DNA of 64,000 nucleotides from G942493215 sp942493215 (GCA_942493215.1 OW818670.1:1054001-1118000), one strand, 5' to 3'. Shown: positions 25,940 to 35,510, numbered from the stretch's first letter. Numbers and translations: made by a program. The notes: generated by a model not told the origin, from the letters alone.

Positions 25940-28486
25940 ATGTTAGAAAAAAAATATAATCATTTAGAAGTAGAGGAAGGTAAATACGAGAAATGGTTAG
26001 ATAAGAAGATATTTAAAAGTGGTGATATTAATAAAAAACCATTTTGTATAGTTATTCCACCTCCTAATGTTACTGGTAATTTACATTTAGGTCATGCTTG
26101 GAATACTACTATTCAAGATATTATGAGTCGCTATAAAAGAGCTAAAGGCTTTGATGTTTTATGGTTACCTGGAATGGATCATGCGGGTATAGCAACCCAA
26201 GCTAAGATTGACGCTAAATTAAAACAAGAAGGTATTAATCCTCGTAAAATGGATCGTGAAGAGTGGCTGAAACAAGCTTGGGAGTGGAAAGAAAAATATG
26301 CTAGTAATATTCATTCTCAATGGTCAAAACTAGGTTTAAGTCTTGATTACGATAAAGAACGTTTTACTTTAGATGAAGGATTAAATAAAGCTGTCCGTAA
26401 AGTATTTGTTGATTTATATAATAAAGGATTAATTTATAAGGGTGAAAGAATTATAAATTGGGATCCTGAAGCAATGACGGCTTTATCTAATGAAGAAGTA
26501 ATTTATAAAGAAGTAAAAGCAACCTTCTATTATTTAAAATATATGATTGAAGGTACTAATGACTATTTAGAAGTAGCGACCACTCGTCCTGAAACATTAT
26601 TTGGTGATGTGGCTGTAGCCGTTAATCCTAATGATAATCGTTATAACAAGTTAATAGGTAAGAAGGTTATTTTACCCATTGTTAATAAGTTAATACCAAT
26701 TGTTGGTGATGATTATGCTGATCCGGAATTTGGTACTGGTGTTGTTAAAATTACGCCTGCTCATGATCCTAATGATTTTGAAGTAGGTAATCGTCATAAT
26801 CTAGAACGAATTAATTGTCTTACTCTAGATGGTAAAATGAACGATAAGGCTTTACAATATGAAGGATTAGATCGTTTCGAATGTCGCGTAAAAGTAGCTA
26901 ATGATTTAAAAGAACAAGGTATCTTAATTAAAACTAAAGATATTGTTCATAATGTAGGATTCTCTGAACGTACGGATGCTATGGTTGAACCATATTTATC
27001 TAAACAATGGTTTGTTAAGATGCGTCCTTTAGCAGATCGGGTTTTGAGTAATCAACAAAATAAAGATACAAAAGTTAACTTTGTACCTAATCGTTTTGAA
27101 AAGATTATGAACCATTGGATGACGATAACATATGACTGGTGTATTTCTAGACAATTATGGTGGGGGCACCGTATTCCAGCATGGTATCGGGGTAATGAAG
27201 TCTATGTTGGATTAGACGCTCCAGCAGGCGAGGGATGGATTCAAGATAGTGATGTACTAGATACATGGTTTTCATCCGCCTTATGGCCTTTTAGTACGCT
27301 AGGATGGCCTAATCAAACTGATGATTTGAAAAGATATTATCCTAATGATGTCTTAGTAACCGCCTATGATATTATTCCTTTCTGGGTTAATCGAATGGTT
27401 TTCCAAGGATTAGAGTTTACTAATGAACGACCATTTAGAGATTGTTTAATTCATGGCTTAATTCGTGATAAACAAGGTCGTAAGATGTCAAAAAGCCTTG
27501 GTAATGGTATTGACCCTATGGATGTTATTAAAGACTATGGGACAGATGCTTTAAGATATTTCTTAACAACAACGGTTTCGGTTGGTCAAGATTTACGTTA
27601 TGATGAAGATAAAGTAAAAGCTGCTTGGAATTATATTAACAAAATATGGAATGCTAGTCGTTTTGTTTTAATGAATTTAGAAGGATTTAATAATAATGAT
27701 TATACGATGACTAATTTATCTATAACTGATAAATGGATTTTAACTAAATTAAATGAAACAATTAAAGCCGTAACTAAATATATGGATAAATATGAATTTA
27801 ATACGGTTGCTAGTATTTTATATAGTTTCTTCTGGAATGATTTCTGTGATCATTATATTGAATTAACTAAATTTGATTTAAATAATACTACTAAATCGGT
27901 ATTATACACAGTCTTACTAGATATCTTAAAAATGTTACATCCATTTATGCCTTATGTAACTGAAGAGATATATAGTAAATTGCCATTTAAAGACAAAGAA
28001 TATATTATGCTTTGTGATTATCCTATCTATGATAAGAAAATGATTTTTAATAATGAAAAGACTAAAATAGATGAAATGTTTACTTTTATTACGATATTTA
28101 GAAATAAACGTATTGATTTAAATATTGGTGATGAATACTTTGTTAATTTATTAGTTGATGAAGAGTTAAGAGTATTATTATATAAAACTCTTAAGATTGA
28201 AGAAAAATTAACTAATGAAGTAAAAGATATGAGTGTTGTTAGTCTTAAAAATGGAACATTTGGAGCTGATATTTACTTTGATGATTCTAAGAATAAAGCT
28301 GAAGAAAAAGAAAAAATGCTTAAAGAAAAAGAAATATTAATAGTAAGTATTAAAAGAAGAGAAGGCTTATTAGGTAATGAAAATTATGTTAGTAAAGCTC
28401 CAACTAATATTGTTGAACAAGAAAAAGAAAATTTAGCTAAAGAAAAAGAACGTTTAATTATTATTGAACAAATATTAAATTCATAA
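25940..28486 (+). CDS. valS: Valyl-tRNA synthetase
   Basis: ValRS charges tRNA-Val and edits mischarged Thr. The 848-aa class I enzyme has HIGH as HLGH (residues 49-52 in GNLHLGHAWN), KMSKS at 515-519 (GRKMSKSLGNG), the CP1 editing insertion (TTRPETLFGDVAVAVN, GTGVVKITPAHDPND), WCISRQLWWGHRIPAW, DVLDTWFSSALWPF, and a C-terminal coiled-coil arm (from about 785). AAAGGAGAG precedes the ATG. Transcription is under the T-box. Confidence 0.97.
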   Translation: MLEKKYNHLEVEEGKYEKWLDKKIFKSGDINKKPFCIVIPPPNVTGNLHLGHAWNTTIQDIMSRYKRAKGFDVLWLPGMDHAGIATQAKIDAKLKQEGINPRKMDREEWLKQAWEWKEKYASNIHSQWSKLGLSLDYDKERFTLDEGLNKAVRKVFVDLYNKGLIYKGERIINWDPEAMTALSNEEVIYKEVKATFYYLKYMIEGTNDYLEVATTRPETLFGDVAVAVNPNDNRYNKLIGKKVILPIVNKLIPIVGDDYADPEFGTGVVKITPAHDPNDFEVGNRHNLERINCLTLDGKMNDKALQYEGLDRFECRVKVANDLKEQGILIKTKDIVHNVGFSERTDAMVEPYLSKQWFVKMRPLADRVLSNQQNKDTKVNFVPNRFEKIMNHWMTITYDWCISRQLWWGHRIPAWYRGNEVYVGLDAPAGEGWIQDSDVLDTWFSSALWPFSTLGWPNQTDDLKRYYPNDVLVTAYDIIPFWVNRMVFQGLEFTNERPFRDCLIHGLIRDKQGRKMSKSLGNGIDPMDVIKDYGTDALRYFLTTTVSVGQDLRYDEDKVKAAWNYINKIWNASRFVLMNLEGFNNNDYTMTNLSITDKWILTKLNETIKAVTKYMDKYEFNTVASILYSFFWNDFCDHYIELTKFDLNNTTKSVLYTVLLDILKMLHPFMPYVTEEIYSKLPFKDKEYIMLCDYPIYDKKMIFNNEKTKIDEMFTFITIFRNKRIDLNIGDEYFVNLLVDEELRVLLYKTLKIEEKLTNEVKDMSVVSLKNGTFGADIYFDDSKNKAEEKEKMLKEKEILIVSIKRREGLLGNENYVSKAPTNIVEQEKENLAKEKERLIIIEQILNS

Positions 28487-28510
28487 AAATAGACAAAAGT
28501 CTATTTTTTT
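28487..28510 (+). terminator. Terminator after valS
   Basis: AAATAGAC-AAAA-GTCTATTT followed by T residues, directly after the valS stop. Confidence 0.88.
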
Positions 28511-28625
28511 CTTAAATATGAATTGGTCTAATATAATAAGCCACAATATAAAGGAAAAGTAAACTAGCAGAAATTGGTATAGTTGGATTAAAAAAAATAT
28601 GATATAATGGATATCGGTGGTAAAA

Positions 28626-30065
28626 ATGACAAAAAAAAACAATCAAAAATTAACAATCTTAAGTAGAATTGTAGCATCCCTTTTAGGAGTATTATCTATT
28701 ACAGCATTTACCATGTTAATAATGTTAAATGTTTTACCAATTAAATATTTAAAACCCATTATATATATATATATTCCTGTATTCATAGCTTTATTTATTT
28801 TATTATGGTTAAAAAAGGTAAAGAAAGCTATAAAGATAACGATAAATGTTATTGCTGTTATTCTGATAGGAATATTTAGTTTTAGTATCTTTTATATGTA
28901 TAAAACAATGAATTTTATGGATAAAATAAGCGCTAAAGAATATCAATTAGAAGAGTATTATGTTATGACTTTAAAGAACTCTGGTTATGAAGAATTAAAA
29001 GATATTGATGGTAAAAGTATCGGTGTTATTCCCGATGATACTAAAGTATATGATCAAGCTATTTTAGAACTTAATAAGCTTGTTACTACTGAAAAAAGTA
29101 AATATAAAGATTTTATTGAAGTAAGTCAAGCTCTGCTTGATAAAAAGGTTCAAGCTATATTTATTGGTTCAGGCCAATTATCTTTGCTTACAGATTTTAA
29201 TGAAGAATTTTCTTCTAAAACTATTAAAATTAAAATAATATCAGTAAAGGTTAGCAATAATGTGGAAGTAAAAGATGTTGATGTTTCAAAAGCTGCTTTC
29301 AATATCTATATCAGTGGTAATGATGAAAGTGGAAGCATTGTTCTTAAAGGACGAAGTGATGTTAATATTGTTATGACTGTTAATCCTAAAACTAATCAAA
29401 TACTATTAACGGATATTCCAAGAGATTACTATGTCCAACTGCATGGAACAACTGGTTTAAAAGATAAATTAACTCATGCTGGTAATGGCGGAATTGATAT
29501 GTCTATTAAAACAATTGAGGACTTATTAGATATTGATATTAATTATTATGTTAAATTTAACTTTTCATCATTCAGAAAGCTCATTGATACTATTGGTGGT
29601 ATTGATATATATTCGGAAAAGTCTTTTACAAGTTTTCCTGATTATATAAGGATTCCAAAAGGAACCACTCATATGAATGGTACAATGGCTTTAGCTTTTG
29701 CAAGAGAAAGACATGCATACCTTGAAGGTGATGTTCAAAGAGGTCGAAATCAGCAACAAGTTATAAAGGTAGTTATTGATAAGCTAACAAGCTCAAAAAC
29801 ACTTATAACTAAGTATAGTTCAATATTAGATTCTCTAGGGAATAGCTTTGAGATAAATATGGAACCTTCTCGCATATATGAACTTGTTAATTATCAACTA
29901 GACAATATGCCATCCTGGAATTTTGAAAATATAAGTTTATTGGGAACATTTGCCGATAAATATACTAGATCATATCCTAAAAGTCTTAAATCAGTTGTTG
30001 TTCCAGATGAAAAAAGTGTTACAGCTGCTATTACTAAAATAGATGAAATAGAACAAGCCAAATAA
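28626..30065 (+). CDS. LytR-CpsA-Psr (LCP) family cell-wall polymer transferase
   Basis: LCP enzymes move lipid-linked glycopolymers onto peptidoglycan outside the membrane. The 479-aa protein has three N-terminal transmembrane segments (about 14-36, 45-62, 70-92), an unusual extracytoplasmic region of about 120 residues, and the LCP domain from about 235: SDVNIVMTVNPKT, LLTDIPRDYYV, KLTHAGNGGIDMSI, INYYVKFNFSSF, IDTIGGIDIY, and FARERHAYLEGDVQRGRNQQ with the lipid-phosphate Arg cluster. ATG 28626 is chosen over GTG 28617 because ATCGGTGGT precedes it; TATAAT is at 28603-28608. The extra pre-LCP region has a periplasmic-binding-like look (GVIPDDTKVYDQA), also seen in other Firmicute LCPs. Confidence 0.93.
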   Translation: MTKKNNQKLTILSRIVASLLGVLSITAFTMLIMLNVLPIKYLKPIIYIYIPVFIALFILLWLKKVKKAIKITINVIAVILIGIFSFSIFYMYKTMNFMDKISAKEYQLEEYYVMTLKNSGYEELKDIDGKSIGVIPDDTKVYDQAILELNKLVTTEKSKYKDFIEVSQALLDKKVQAIFIGSGQLSLLTDFNEEFSSKTIKIKIISVKVSNNVEVKDVDVSKAAFNIYISGNDESGSIVLKGRSDVNIVMTVNPKTNQILLTDIPRDYYVQLHGTTGLKDKLTHAGNGGIDMSIKTIEDLLDIDINYYVKFNFSSFRKLIDTIGGIDIYSEKSFTSFPDYIRIPKGTTHMNGTMALAFARERHAYLEGDVQRGRNQQQVIKVVIDKLTSSKTLITKYSSILDSLGNSFEINMEPSRIYELVNYQLDNMPSWNFENISLLGTFADKYTRSYPKSLKSVVVPDEKSVTAAITKIDEIEQAK

Positions 30066-30066
30066 A

Positions 30067-30099
30067 AAATAATCTAGATTAATTTCTAGACTATTTTTT
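30067..30099. terminator. Bidirectional terminator
   Basis: AATAATCTAGA, loop TTAATT, TCTAGACTATTTTTTT lies between convergent LCP and glycosyltransferase genes; T runs are present on both strands. Confidence 0.85.
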
Positions 30100-31335
30100 T
30101 TAGTTTTTATCAGTTATTGCATCTAATTCAACATTACGAGTATGTTTAACAGAATGCCATTTAACATCTTTTTTAAATAAACAAATCATATTAATAGGTA
30201 TCCACGTTAAGATGAATATTGGGAATCCTATAATACCACTAATGGTTAACCAAACACTTTTTTTACTGTATTTAGTTACAAACATAGCGCCAATAACACT
30301 ACCTAAATAAGATAACAGAATTAAAAGGGTACGATATGATAATAAGTATTCAACCATCGCTGTTACACTAACATCTGATAATTCATATACCACTAGGAAT
30401 GCTCCTAAAATAAAACCAAATACTTGGGTAATAGGAGCTAGAAAGAACATAATCATATCGAAACTAGCAAAACTTTTTTCTTTAATCATTTTATTATATA
30501 GTTGTTTACCAAACTTAACAAAGCATTGATAAGCACCCATCGTCCAACGTTCTCTTTGATGCCATGATGTTTTAAATTTAGTAGGATGTTCATCATAGAA
30601 AATGGCGTCATCCATATAAATAATTTTAGTATCATTTAAAATGCAATTAACACTTAACTCTAAATCTTCGGTAATGGTTGTAGCTTGAAAGTTAATTCGA
30701 TCAATTAGACTTTTCTTAACCATAAAACCTGTTCCATTAACGGTTGTCGTTAAATTCATATTCATATGGGCTTTAGCTAAAAAGATATTTTGACTCCATA
30801 AGAAGATTGAATAACTACCACTAATCCAGTTATCTTCAGGATTTTTACTATCTCTTAATCCTTTAGCAACCTCATAGCCTTCACATAAAGCATCATTCAT
30901 TCGTGATAAAAATCTTTTATCAACAATATTATCAGCATCAAATATTACATAAGCATCATACTTTTCTTTTTTCTTTTTAAAATACTTAAAAATGTAATTT
31001 AATACTTCACCTTTAGATTTAACTTTTTGCTTACATTCAATAATTTTTGCTCCACTTTTACTAGCAATAATTTCCGTATTATCACTACAGTTATTAGGAA
31101 TAACAAATATTTCATATAATTCATCAGGATAATCCTGATTCTTTAAGCTTTTAATTAAATTCTTAATAACACTTTCCTCATTACGGGCAGCAATAAGGAT
31201 AGCTAATCGGTGTTTAGGATCATAATGTTTAACTTTAAACTTTGATTTTTTAAAGGCAAATAAGCCTATAACAACAAAATATAAATTATAAATTGTCAGT
31301 GGGAGTAGTAAAATATAATAAATAAGATAAAACAT
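30100..31335 (-). CDS. Membrane family 2 glycosyltransferase
   Basis: A 411-aa processive-type GT2 protein. There is an N-terminal transmembrane segment (about 3-26) and a GT-A domain with LAILIAARNEESVI, VIPNNCSDNT, the nucleotide-sugar DxD region VIFDADN, the acceptor segment ITEDLELSVN and the processivity motif QRERW. Three to four C-terminal transmembrane segments follow (about 290-395). This pattern matches NDP-sugar polymerases such as poly-GlcNAc, hyaluronan or cellulose synthase-like enzymes. The product is unknown. GAGAGGGA precedes the ATG; TATAAT on the minus strand is at 31362-31367. It converges on the LCP gene, suggesting envelope polymers. Confidence 0.88.
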   Translation of the reverse strand: MFYLIYYILLLPLTIYNLYFVVIGLFAFKKSKFKVKHYDPKHRLAILIAARNEESVIKNLIKSLKNQDYPDELYEIFVIPNNCSDNTEIIASKSGAKIIECKQKVKSKGEVLNYIFKYFKKKKEKYDAYVIFDADNIVDKRFLSRMNDALCEGYEVAKGLRDSKNPEDNWISGSYSIFLWSQNIFLAKAHMNMNLTTTVNGTGFMVKKSLIDRINFQATTITEDLELSVNCILNDTKIIYMDDAIFYDEHPTKFKTSWHQRERWTMGAYQCFVKFGKQLYNKMIKEKSFASFDMIMFFLAPITQVFGFILGAFLVVYELSDVSVTAMVEYLLSYRTLLILLSYLGSVIGAMFVTKYSKKSVWLTISGIIGFPIFILTWIPINMICLFKKDVKWHSVKHTRNVELDAITDKN

Positions 31336-31403
31336 AAAATTTCCCTCTCTTTTGTATTTATATTATAGCATATTATTATGGTATATAAAAGAAAAATATT
31401 AAT

Positions 31404-31432
31404 TTGCAGTGACAAGTATTTACTGTTATAAT
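31404..31432 (+). promoter_or_regulatory. Promoter of the 61-aa gene
   Basis: TTGCAG (31404-31409), 17 bp, TATAAT (31427-31432), 24 bases before the ATG. Confidence 0.65.
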
Positions 31433-31456
31433 AATATATAAGAAAATGGTGATATT

Positions 31457-31642
31457 ATGAAGAAAAATAAAGAAGAGTGGGAAAATCCTTTTATTTATAA
31501 TCCCTATAAAAAGAAGAAGAAGAAAAAGAATCCGTTTACAGTACCACCATTATCAGATAAAAAGGATATTGATGAGGATAAGAATGAAGAATATCAATAT
31601 TATACTGCAGGAAGTTTTTTCAAAAGAAAGTTTTTTAAATAA
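31457..31642 (+). CDS. Small highly basic protein
   Basis: A 61-aa protein with a run of Lys (KKKKKKKNPF), an acidic middle (DKKDIDEDKNEE) and a Phe/Lys-rich end. It has no recognised family and no membrane segment. Support for being real: GGTGATATT directly before the ATG, a good promoter, and a terminator that overlaps its 3' end. It may act on nucleic acid or the membrane surface; this is speculation. Confidence 0.6.
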   Translation: MKKNKEEWENPFIYNPYKKKKKKKNPFTVPPLSDKKDIDEDKNEEYQYYTAGSFFKRKFFK

Positions 31643-31655
31643 ACTTTTCTTTTTT
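31620..31655 (+). terminator. Terminator overlapping the 61-aa gene end
   Basis: AAAAGAAAGTTT, loop TTTAAAT, AAACTTTTCTTTT with a long T run. The 5' arm encodes the last residues. Confidence 0.75.
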
Positions 31656-31695
31656 TATGGGTTGTGCTATTATTAGAGTAAGGAGAGTAGAAGCT

Positions 31696-32241
31696 ATGGA
31701 GTATATTTTATTAATTGTTATATTGGTATTATTAATTTATGTTTTTTCTGTTTATAATAAGTTTATTAAATTAAATAATGATGTTAAAGAGGCCTTTGCC
31801 ACGATGGATGTTTATTTAAAGAAGAGATGGGATTTAATTCCCAATATTGTTGATGTTGTTAAAGGATACGCTAGTTATGAAAAAGATACCCTAGAAAGCA
31901 TTATTAAGGCTAGAGGCAATGTTTATGACGACTTATCATTAACGGATAAGATTAATACTAATCTCCAGTTAAATCAAGATATAAATAAATTAATGTTATT
32001 AGTTGAAGCATATCCAGAATTAAAGGCTAATGAAAACTTTTTAGATTTAAGTAAACAATTAACTAAAGTAGAAGATGATATTGCTAATGCTAGAAAATAT
32101 TATAATGCGGTAGTAAGAATATTTAACAATAAAGTGGAAATGTTTCCTTCTAATATCGTAGCCGGAATATTCAGATATAAATCTAAACCAATGTTTGAAG
32201 CTAACGATATAGAAAGAGAAAGTATTAAGGTAGAATTATAA
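31696..32241 (+). CDS. LemA family protein
   Basis: A 181-aa protein with one N-terminal transmembrane segment (about 2-20) and the LemA helical bundle: YNKFIKLNNDVKEAFATMDV, YLKKRWDLIPNIVDVVKGYA, then AVRIFNNKVEMFPSNIVAGIF near the end. LemA proteins are membrane-tethered helical proteins of unclear function that often lie beside DUF2207 proteins, as here. ATG 31696 is chosen because AAGGAGAG is about 10 bases upstream. The stop shares a base with the next ATG. Confidence 0.93.
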   Translation: MEYILLIVILVLLIYVFSVYNKFIKLNNDVKEAFATMDVYLKKRWDLIPNIVDVVKGYASYEKDTLESIIKARGNVYDDLSLTDKINTNLQLNQDINKLMLLVEAYPELKANENFLDLSKQLTKVEDDIANARKYYNAVVRIFNNKVEMFPSNIVAGIFRYKSKPMFEANDIERESIKVEL

Positions 32242-34088
32242 TGAGAAAGTTTTTAAAGTTCTTAATTATAACCTTATTTCTTTTTCTTCCCGGAATAGTT
32301 AAGGCGAGCGACTATGAAATAAAATCTTATGATATAACTATAAAGGTAAATGAAAATAATATTTTAGATATTACAGAAGAAATATCGGCATTTTTTAATA
32401 CAGCAAAACATGGCATCTTTCGTAAAATACCATTAAAAAATACTGTCACACGTTTAGACGGAACCACTGAGACCAATGATGCCACTATAAGAGATATTAC
32501 TGTTAATGAACAATACACGGTTTATCTTGAAGGAAAATATAAGGTTATTAAAATAGGTGACCCCAACATGATGATTACTGGGGATGAGAATTATCATATT
32601 AGTTATAAATATAATTTGGGCAAGGATAAAAGTAATAAATATGATGAGTTATATTTTAACTTAATTGGTTCGGAATGGGATACGACGATTAGCAACATTA
32701 CCTTTAAAATAATTATGCCAAAAACCTTTGATCTTTCAAGATTAGGATTTTCTAGTGGAGCACCTGGCTCAACTGATAGTTCTAACATAACTTATACGGT
32801 TAATGATAACATTATTACTGGTTCATACCAAGCAGCTTTGCATTCTGGGCATGGATTAACGGTTCGGTTAGAATTACCAGAGGGTTATTTTCATGATTTT
32901 GTTTTTGATATGGAAATAGAGCCAAAGGTTTTAATTTTGTTTATTGCTTGCTTAGTTTCTTTAGCGTTAGCCAGTATAATGTGGAGAAATGCTAATAAAA
33001 ATACAAAGATTGAAATCGTTGAGTTTTATCCACCTGAAAATATGAACAGTATGGATTTAGCTTTCATATATAAGGGAAAAGTAAAAAATAACGATGTTAT
33101 CTCACTACTTATACATTTAGCTAATAAGGGATACTTATCAATCTTTGAGGTTGCTACTACAGGTTGGTTTATGAAAAGAAAAGATTTTAAAATAACCAAA
33201 TTAAAACCATATACTGGTGTTAATGTCGATGAAAGAACATTTTTTAACGGATTATTCTATAATCGTGATGAGATTACAAAAATAAATTTACAGAACAACT
33301 TTTATCGTACAATCAATGAAATAAAGAGTGGTGTTAATAGTTTAGAAAATCAGAAAATAATGTTTGAAAGCAAGTCACTAAAAAATGAATTAATAATTTG
33401 GATTTCAATTATTTTAATAGTCTTCCTAATGTTTATTGATTTGAGTTCAGGTTTTGATATTGCCACTATTATCTTTGAAAGCATTTTTTATGTATTGCCA
33501 ATCGTTAGTCTTTTATATGTCTTCGATTCTGATGGCCAGCATAAAGATAAGTTAGTCTTTCTATTATTTCTGGCAATATGGGGAGCATATATGGGATTAT
33601 TATCTCTTATTATCAGTGTTTTCGTAGGTAATTATTGGGGTGTATACCTTTTTAGCATCGCAGTGATAATCATATTATTTATATTAAAAAAGAATGTTAA
33701 AAAAAGAACTTCTTATGGTGAAAATTTGTATATTAGGATAAAGGGCTTCAACCGCTTTTTAAAAACGGTGGAAAAAGACAAACTGGAGGCTTTAGTAATG
33801 CAAGAACCTAATTATTTTTATGATATTTTACCATATACTTATGTTTTAGGAATATCTGATAAATGGATTAAAAAGTTTGAGACGATTAGCTTGCAAGCTC
33901 CAACCTGGTATAATAATTCTAGTAATTTTAATTTAAATACGTTTGGGTCTTTTATGAATTCAACGATGTCTTCGGCTAAAACAGCTATGTCCTCATCACC
34001 GGGAAGTAGTGGGTCATCATCTGGTGGCTCATCAGGTGGTGGCTCATCAGGGGGAGGCTCCGGCGGCGGTGGCGGTGGATCATGGTAA
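32241..34088 (+). CDS. DUF2207 membrane protein
   Basis: A 615-aa protein with a signal peptide (residues 1-22, ending VKASDYE), an extracytoplasmic beta-rich DUF2207 domain (about 23-215), and a transmembrane segment (about 230-246). A cytoplasmic domain with VEFYPPENMNSMDLAFIYKG follows, then a cluster of transmembrane segments (about 380-480), a second cytoplasmic part and a Gly/Ser-rich end closing in GGGGGGSW. That tail is typical of the family. It overlaps LemA by one base (TAATG). Function of the LemA/DUF2207 pair is not established; envelope-related. Confidence 0.92.
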   Translation: MRKFLKFLIITLFLFLPGIVKASDYEIKSYDITIKVNENNILDITEEISAFFNTAKHGIFRKIPLKNTVTRLDGTTETNDATIRDITVNEQYTVYLEGKYKVIKIGDPNMMITGDENYHISYKYNLGKDKSNKYDELYFNLIGSEWDTTISNITFKIIMPKTFDLSRLGFSSGAPGSTDSSNITYTVNDNIITGSYQAALHSGHGLTVRLELPEGYFHDFVFDMEIEPKVLILFIACLVSLALASIMWRNANKNTKIEIVEFYPPENMNSMDLAFIYKGKVKNNDVISLLIHLANKGYLSIFEVATTGWFMKRKDFKITKLKPYTGVNVDERTFFNGLFYNRDEITKINLQNNFYRTINEIKSGVNSLENQKIMFESKSLKNELIIWISIILIVFLMFIDLSSGFDIATIIFESIFYVLPIVSLLYVFDSDGQHKDKLVFLLFLAIWGAYMGLLSLIISVFVGNYWGVYLFSIAVIIILFILKKNVKKRTSYGENLYIRIKGFNRFLKTVEKDKLEALVMQEPNYFYDILPYTYVLGISDKWIKKFETISLQAPTWYNNSSNFNLNTFGSFMNSTMSSAKTAMSSSPGSSGSSSGGSSGGGSSGGGSGGGGGGSW

Positions 34089-34116
34089 GAATAATTATTA
34101 ATTTAGGAGTGTAATA

Positions 34117-35328
34117 ATGAGAAGTTCAAAATTGGTTTTTATAGGTTTTATTTATAGTATTGCAGCAATTCCTTTCTTTTTCTTTCTTATACCATATTTT
34201 TTCTATGCTACCAATTCTAGTATTATTATTTATAATATCCCTATTAAAATGACGACAATTGTAGCTTTCCTTGCCTCTTTGTCATTCTTCATGATTACTT
34301 TGGTAATATGGCTTATTGTTAATAAAAAAAGAGGAATTGATACGGTTGAATTTTACCCTCCAGAAAATATAACCGCATTAGAAGCTGCCTTATTATATAA
34401 AGGTAAGGTTACTGATAATGATGTTACATCATTGTTTATCGATTTAATAGGTAAAGGTTATGTAAAAATCTTAAGATATTCATATGCTGATGGGGGATTA
34501 CAAGTTCAAAAACTAAAAGAGTATGATGGTACAAATGAATATGAAAAAATATTTTTTCTGGGACTATTTAAAAATAGTGATGTTGTCACAAAAGAAGAAC
34601 TTAGTGGAAGAATATATGAGACAATTGGTGAAATAAGAGAAAAAATTAACTACAATAAAAATAATAACTTGTTATTTGAAAAATGGTCATTAAAAAATCG
34701 AATAATTGTTTGGATAATGATAGCAATAATTATTTTATTGATATATGTTCAGTTTATTAATGTACAAATAGTTGATAATAGTTATTTTGGTCTTATGAAT
34801 GCTCTTTTAGCAAATGATAACTATTGGCCAGATGGATTTTTTGGCTTTCAATTGCCGATGATGGGATTCATTGCTGTAATGCAAACTTTATCATCAGCAA
34901 GTAACGCTAAAAAGAAGAAGTCATATGCTAAATCCTTTTTTATCTTTAGTATTATCCCATGGGCTTTCTTTATTCCTAAACTTTTATTAAGTAATATTTC
35001 TTATTTAATTACGTATTTCTTTGGTATTATTGTTGTTATAATGCTCTTTAAATTTAAAAATAATATTATTAAAAGAACAAAAATGGGTGAGGAATTAAAG
35101 AATAAAATTGATAGTTTTAAAAAACTTCTTGCTAGTACGGATACTAAACAGATTGAACTATTGATTACTAAAGATCCTAGTTATTATTATAAGATTCTTC
35201 CATATGCCTATGTATTTGATTTATCGGATGAATGGACCAAACATTTTGATGATTTATCAATCGAAGTCCTTGATTGGTATAATGAACAAAATGCTGCTTC
35301 TCAAAGTCAAATTAGATTTACAATTTAA
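34117..35328 (+). CDS. DUF2207-like protein lacking the external domain
   Basis: A 403-aa protein related to the C-terminal two-thirds of the preceding gene: DTVEFYPPENITALEAALLYKG matches VEFYPPENMNSMDLAFIYKG in pattern, and the end YYKILPYAYVFDLSDEWTKHF matches the YDILPYTYVLGISDKWIKKF segment. It has two N-terminal transmembrane segments (about 8-30, 46-68) instead of the signal peptide and DUF2207 domain, and lacks the Gly-rich tail. Likely a diverged tandem duplicate. GGAGTG precedes the ATG 28 bases after the previous stop. Confidence 0.82.
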   Translation: MRSSKLVFIGFIYSIAAIPFFFFLIPYFFYATNSSIIIYNIPIKMTTIVAFLASLSFFMITLVIWLIVNKKRGIDTVEFYPPENITALEAALLYKGKVTDNDVTSLFIDLIGKGYVKILRYSYADGGLQVQKLKEYDGTNEYEKIFFLGLFKNSDVVTKEELSGRIYETIGEIREKINYNKNNNLLFEKWSLKNRIIVWIMIAIIILLIYVQFINVQIVDNSYFGLMNALLANDNYWPDGFFGFQLPMMGFIAVMQTLSSASNAKKKKSYAKSFFIFSIIPWAFFIPKLLLSNISYLITYFFGIIVVIMLFKFKNNIIKRTKMGEELKNKIDSFKKLLASTDTKQIELLITKDPSYYYKILPYAYVFDLSDEWTKHFDDLSIEVLDWYNEQNAASQSQIRFTI

Positions 35329-35357
35329 TTAATTATTCCATAATTATCAAAAAAGTG

Positions 35358-35386
35358 TTGACAAATGGCAAAAAATGTCATATTAT
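35358..35386 (+). promoter_or_regulatory. Promoter of the ABC exporter leader
   Basis: TTGACA (35358-35363), 17 bp, TATTAT (35381-35386). The start should be near 35393, leaving a leader of about 118 bases before the ABC gene. Confidence 0.8.
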
Positions 35387-35392
35387 TTTGGT

Positions 35393-35491
35393 AACTGGTG
35401 AGTATGCATAAGATTAATCGAGCTGCATAAGAGGAAACTTTACACGTGAAGCACGGAGTCATCTTTAATGGTGATTCGCGTGCTTTTTTTA
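35393..35491 (+). promoter_or_regulatory. Structured leader with transcription terminator, candidate riboswitch or attenuator
   Basis: A 13-bp terminator stem runs from AGCACG (35450-35455) through AGTCATC, loop TTTAAT (35464-35469), to GGTGATT and GCGTGCT (ending 35484), followed by seven T. Upstream, CACGTGAA (35443-35450) can pair over 8 positions (one G-U) with TTCGCGTG (35475-35482), which is part of the terminator's 3' arm; the two pairings exclude each other. TGCATAAGA is repeated at 35405-35413 and 35424-35432. Promoter, structured aptamer-size region, alternative helix and terminator is the layout of a transcriptional riboswitch. An ACGG lies at 35453-35456. The guanidine-IV (mepA) class is a possible match that I cannot confirm. 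Confidence 0.7.
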
Positions 35492-35510
35492 GTACATAGG
35501 AGGTGGAAAA

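Noticed and set aside
34010..34080. GGT/TCA-rich repeat
   Set aside because: It is the Gly/Ser tail typical of DUF2207 proteins, not an independent repeat.
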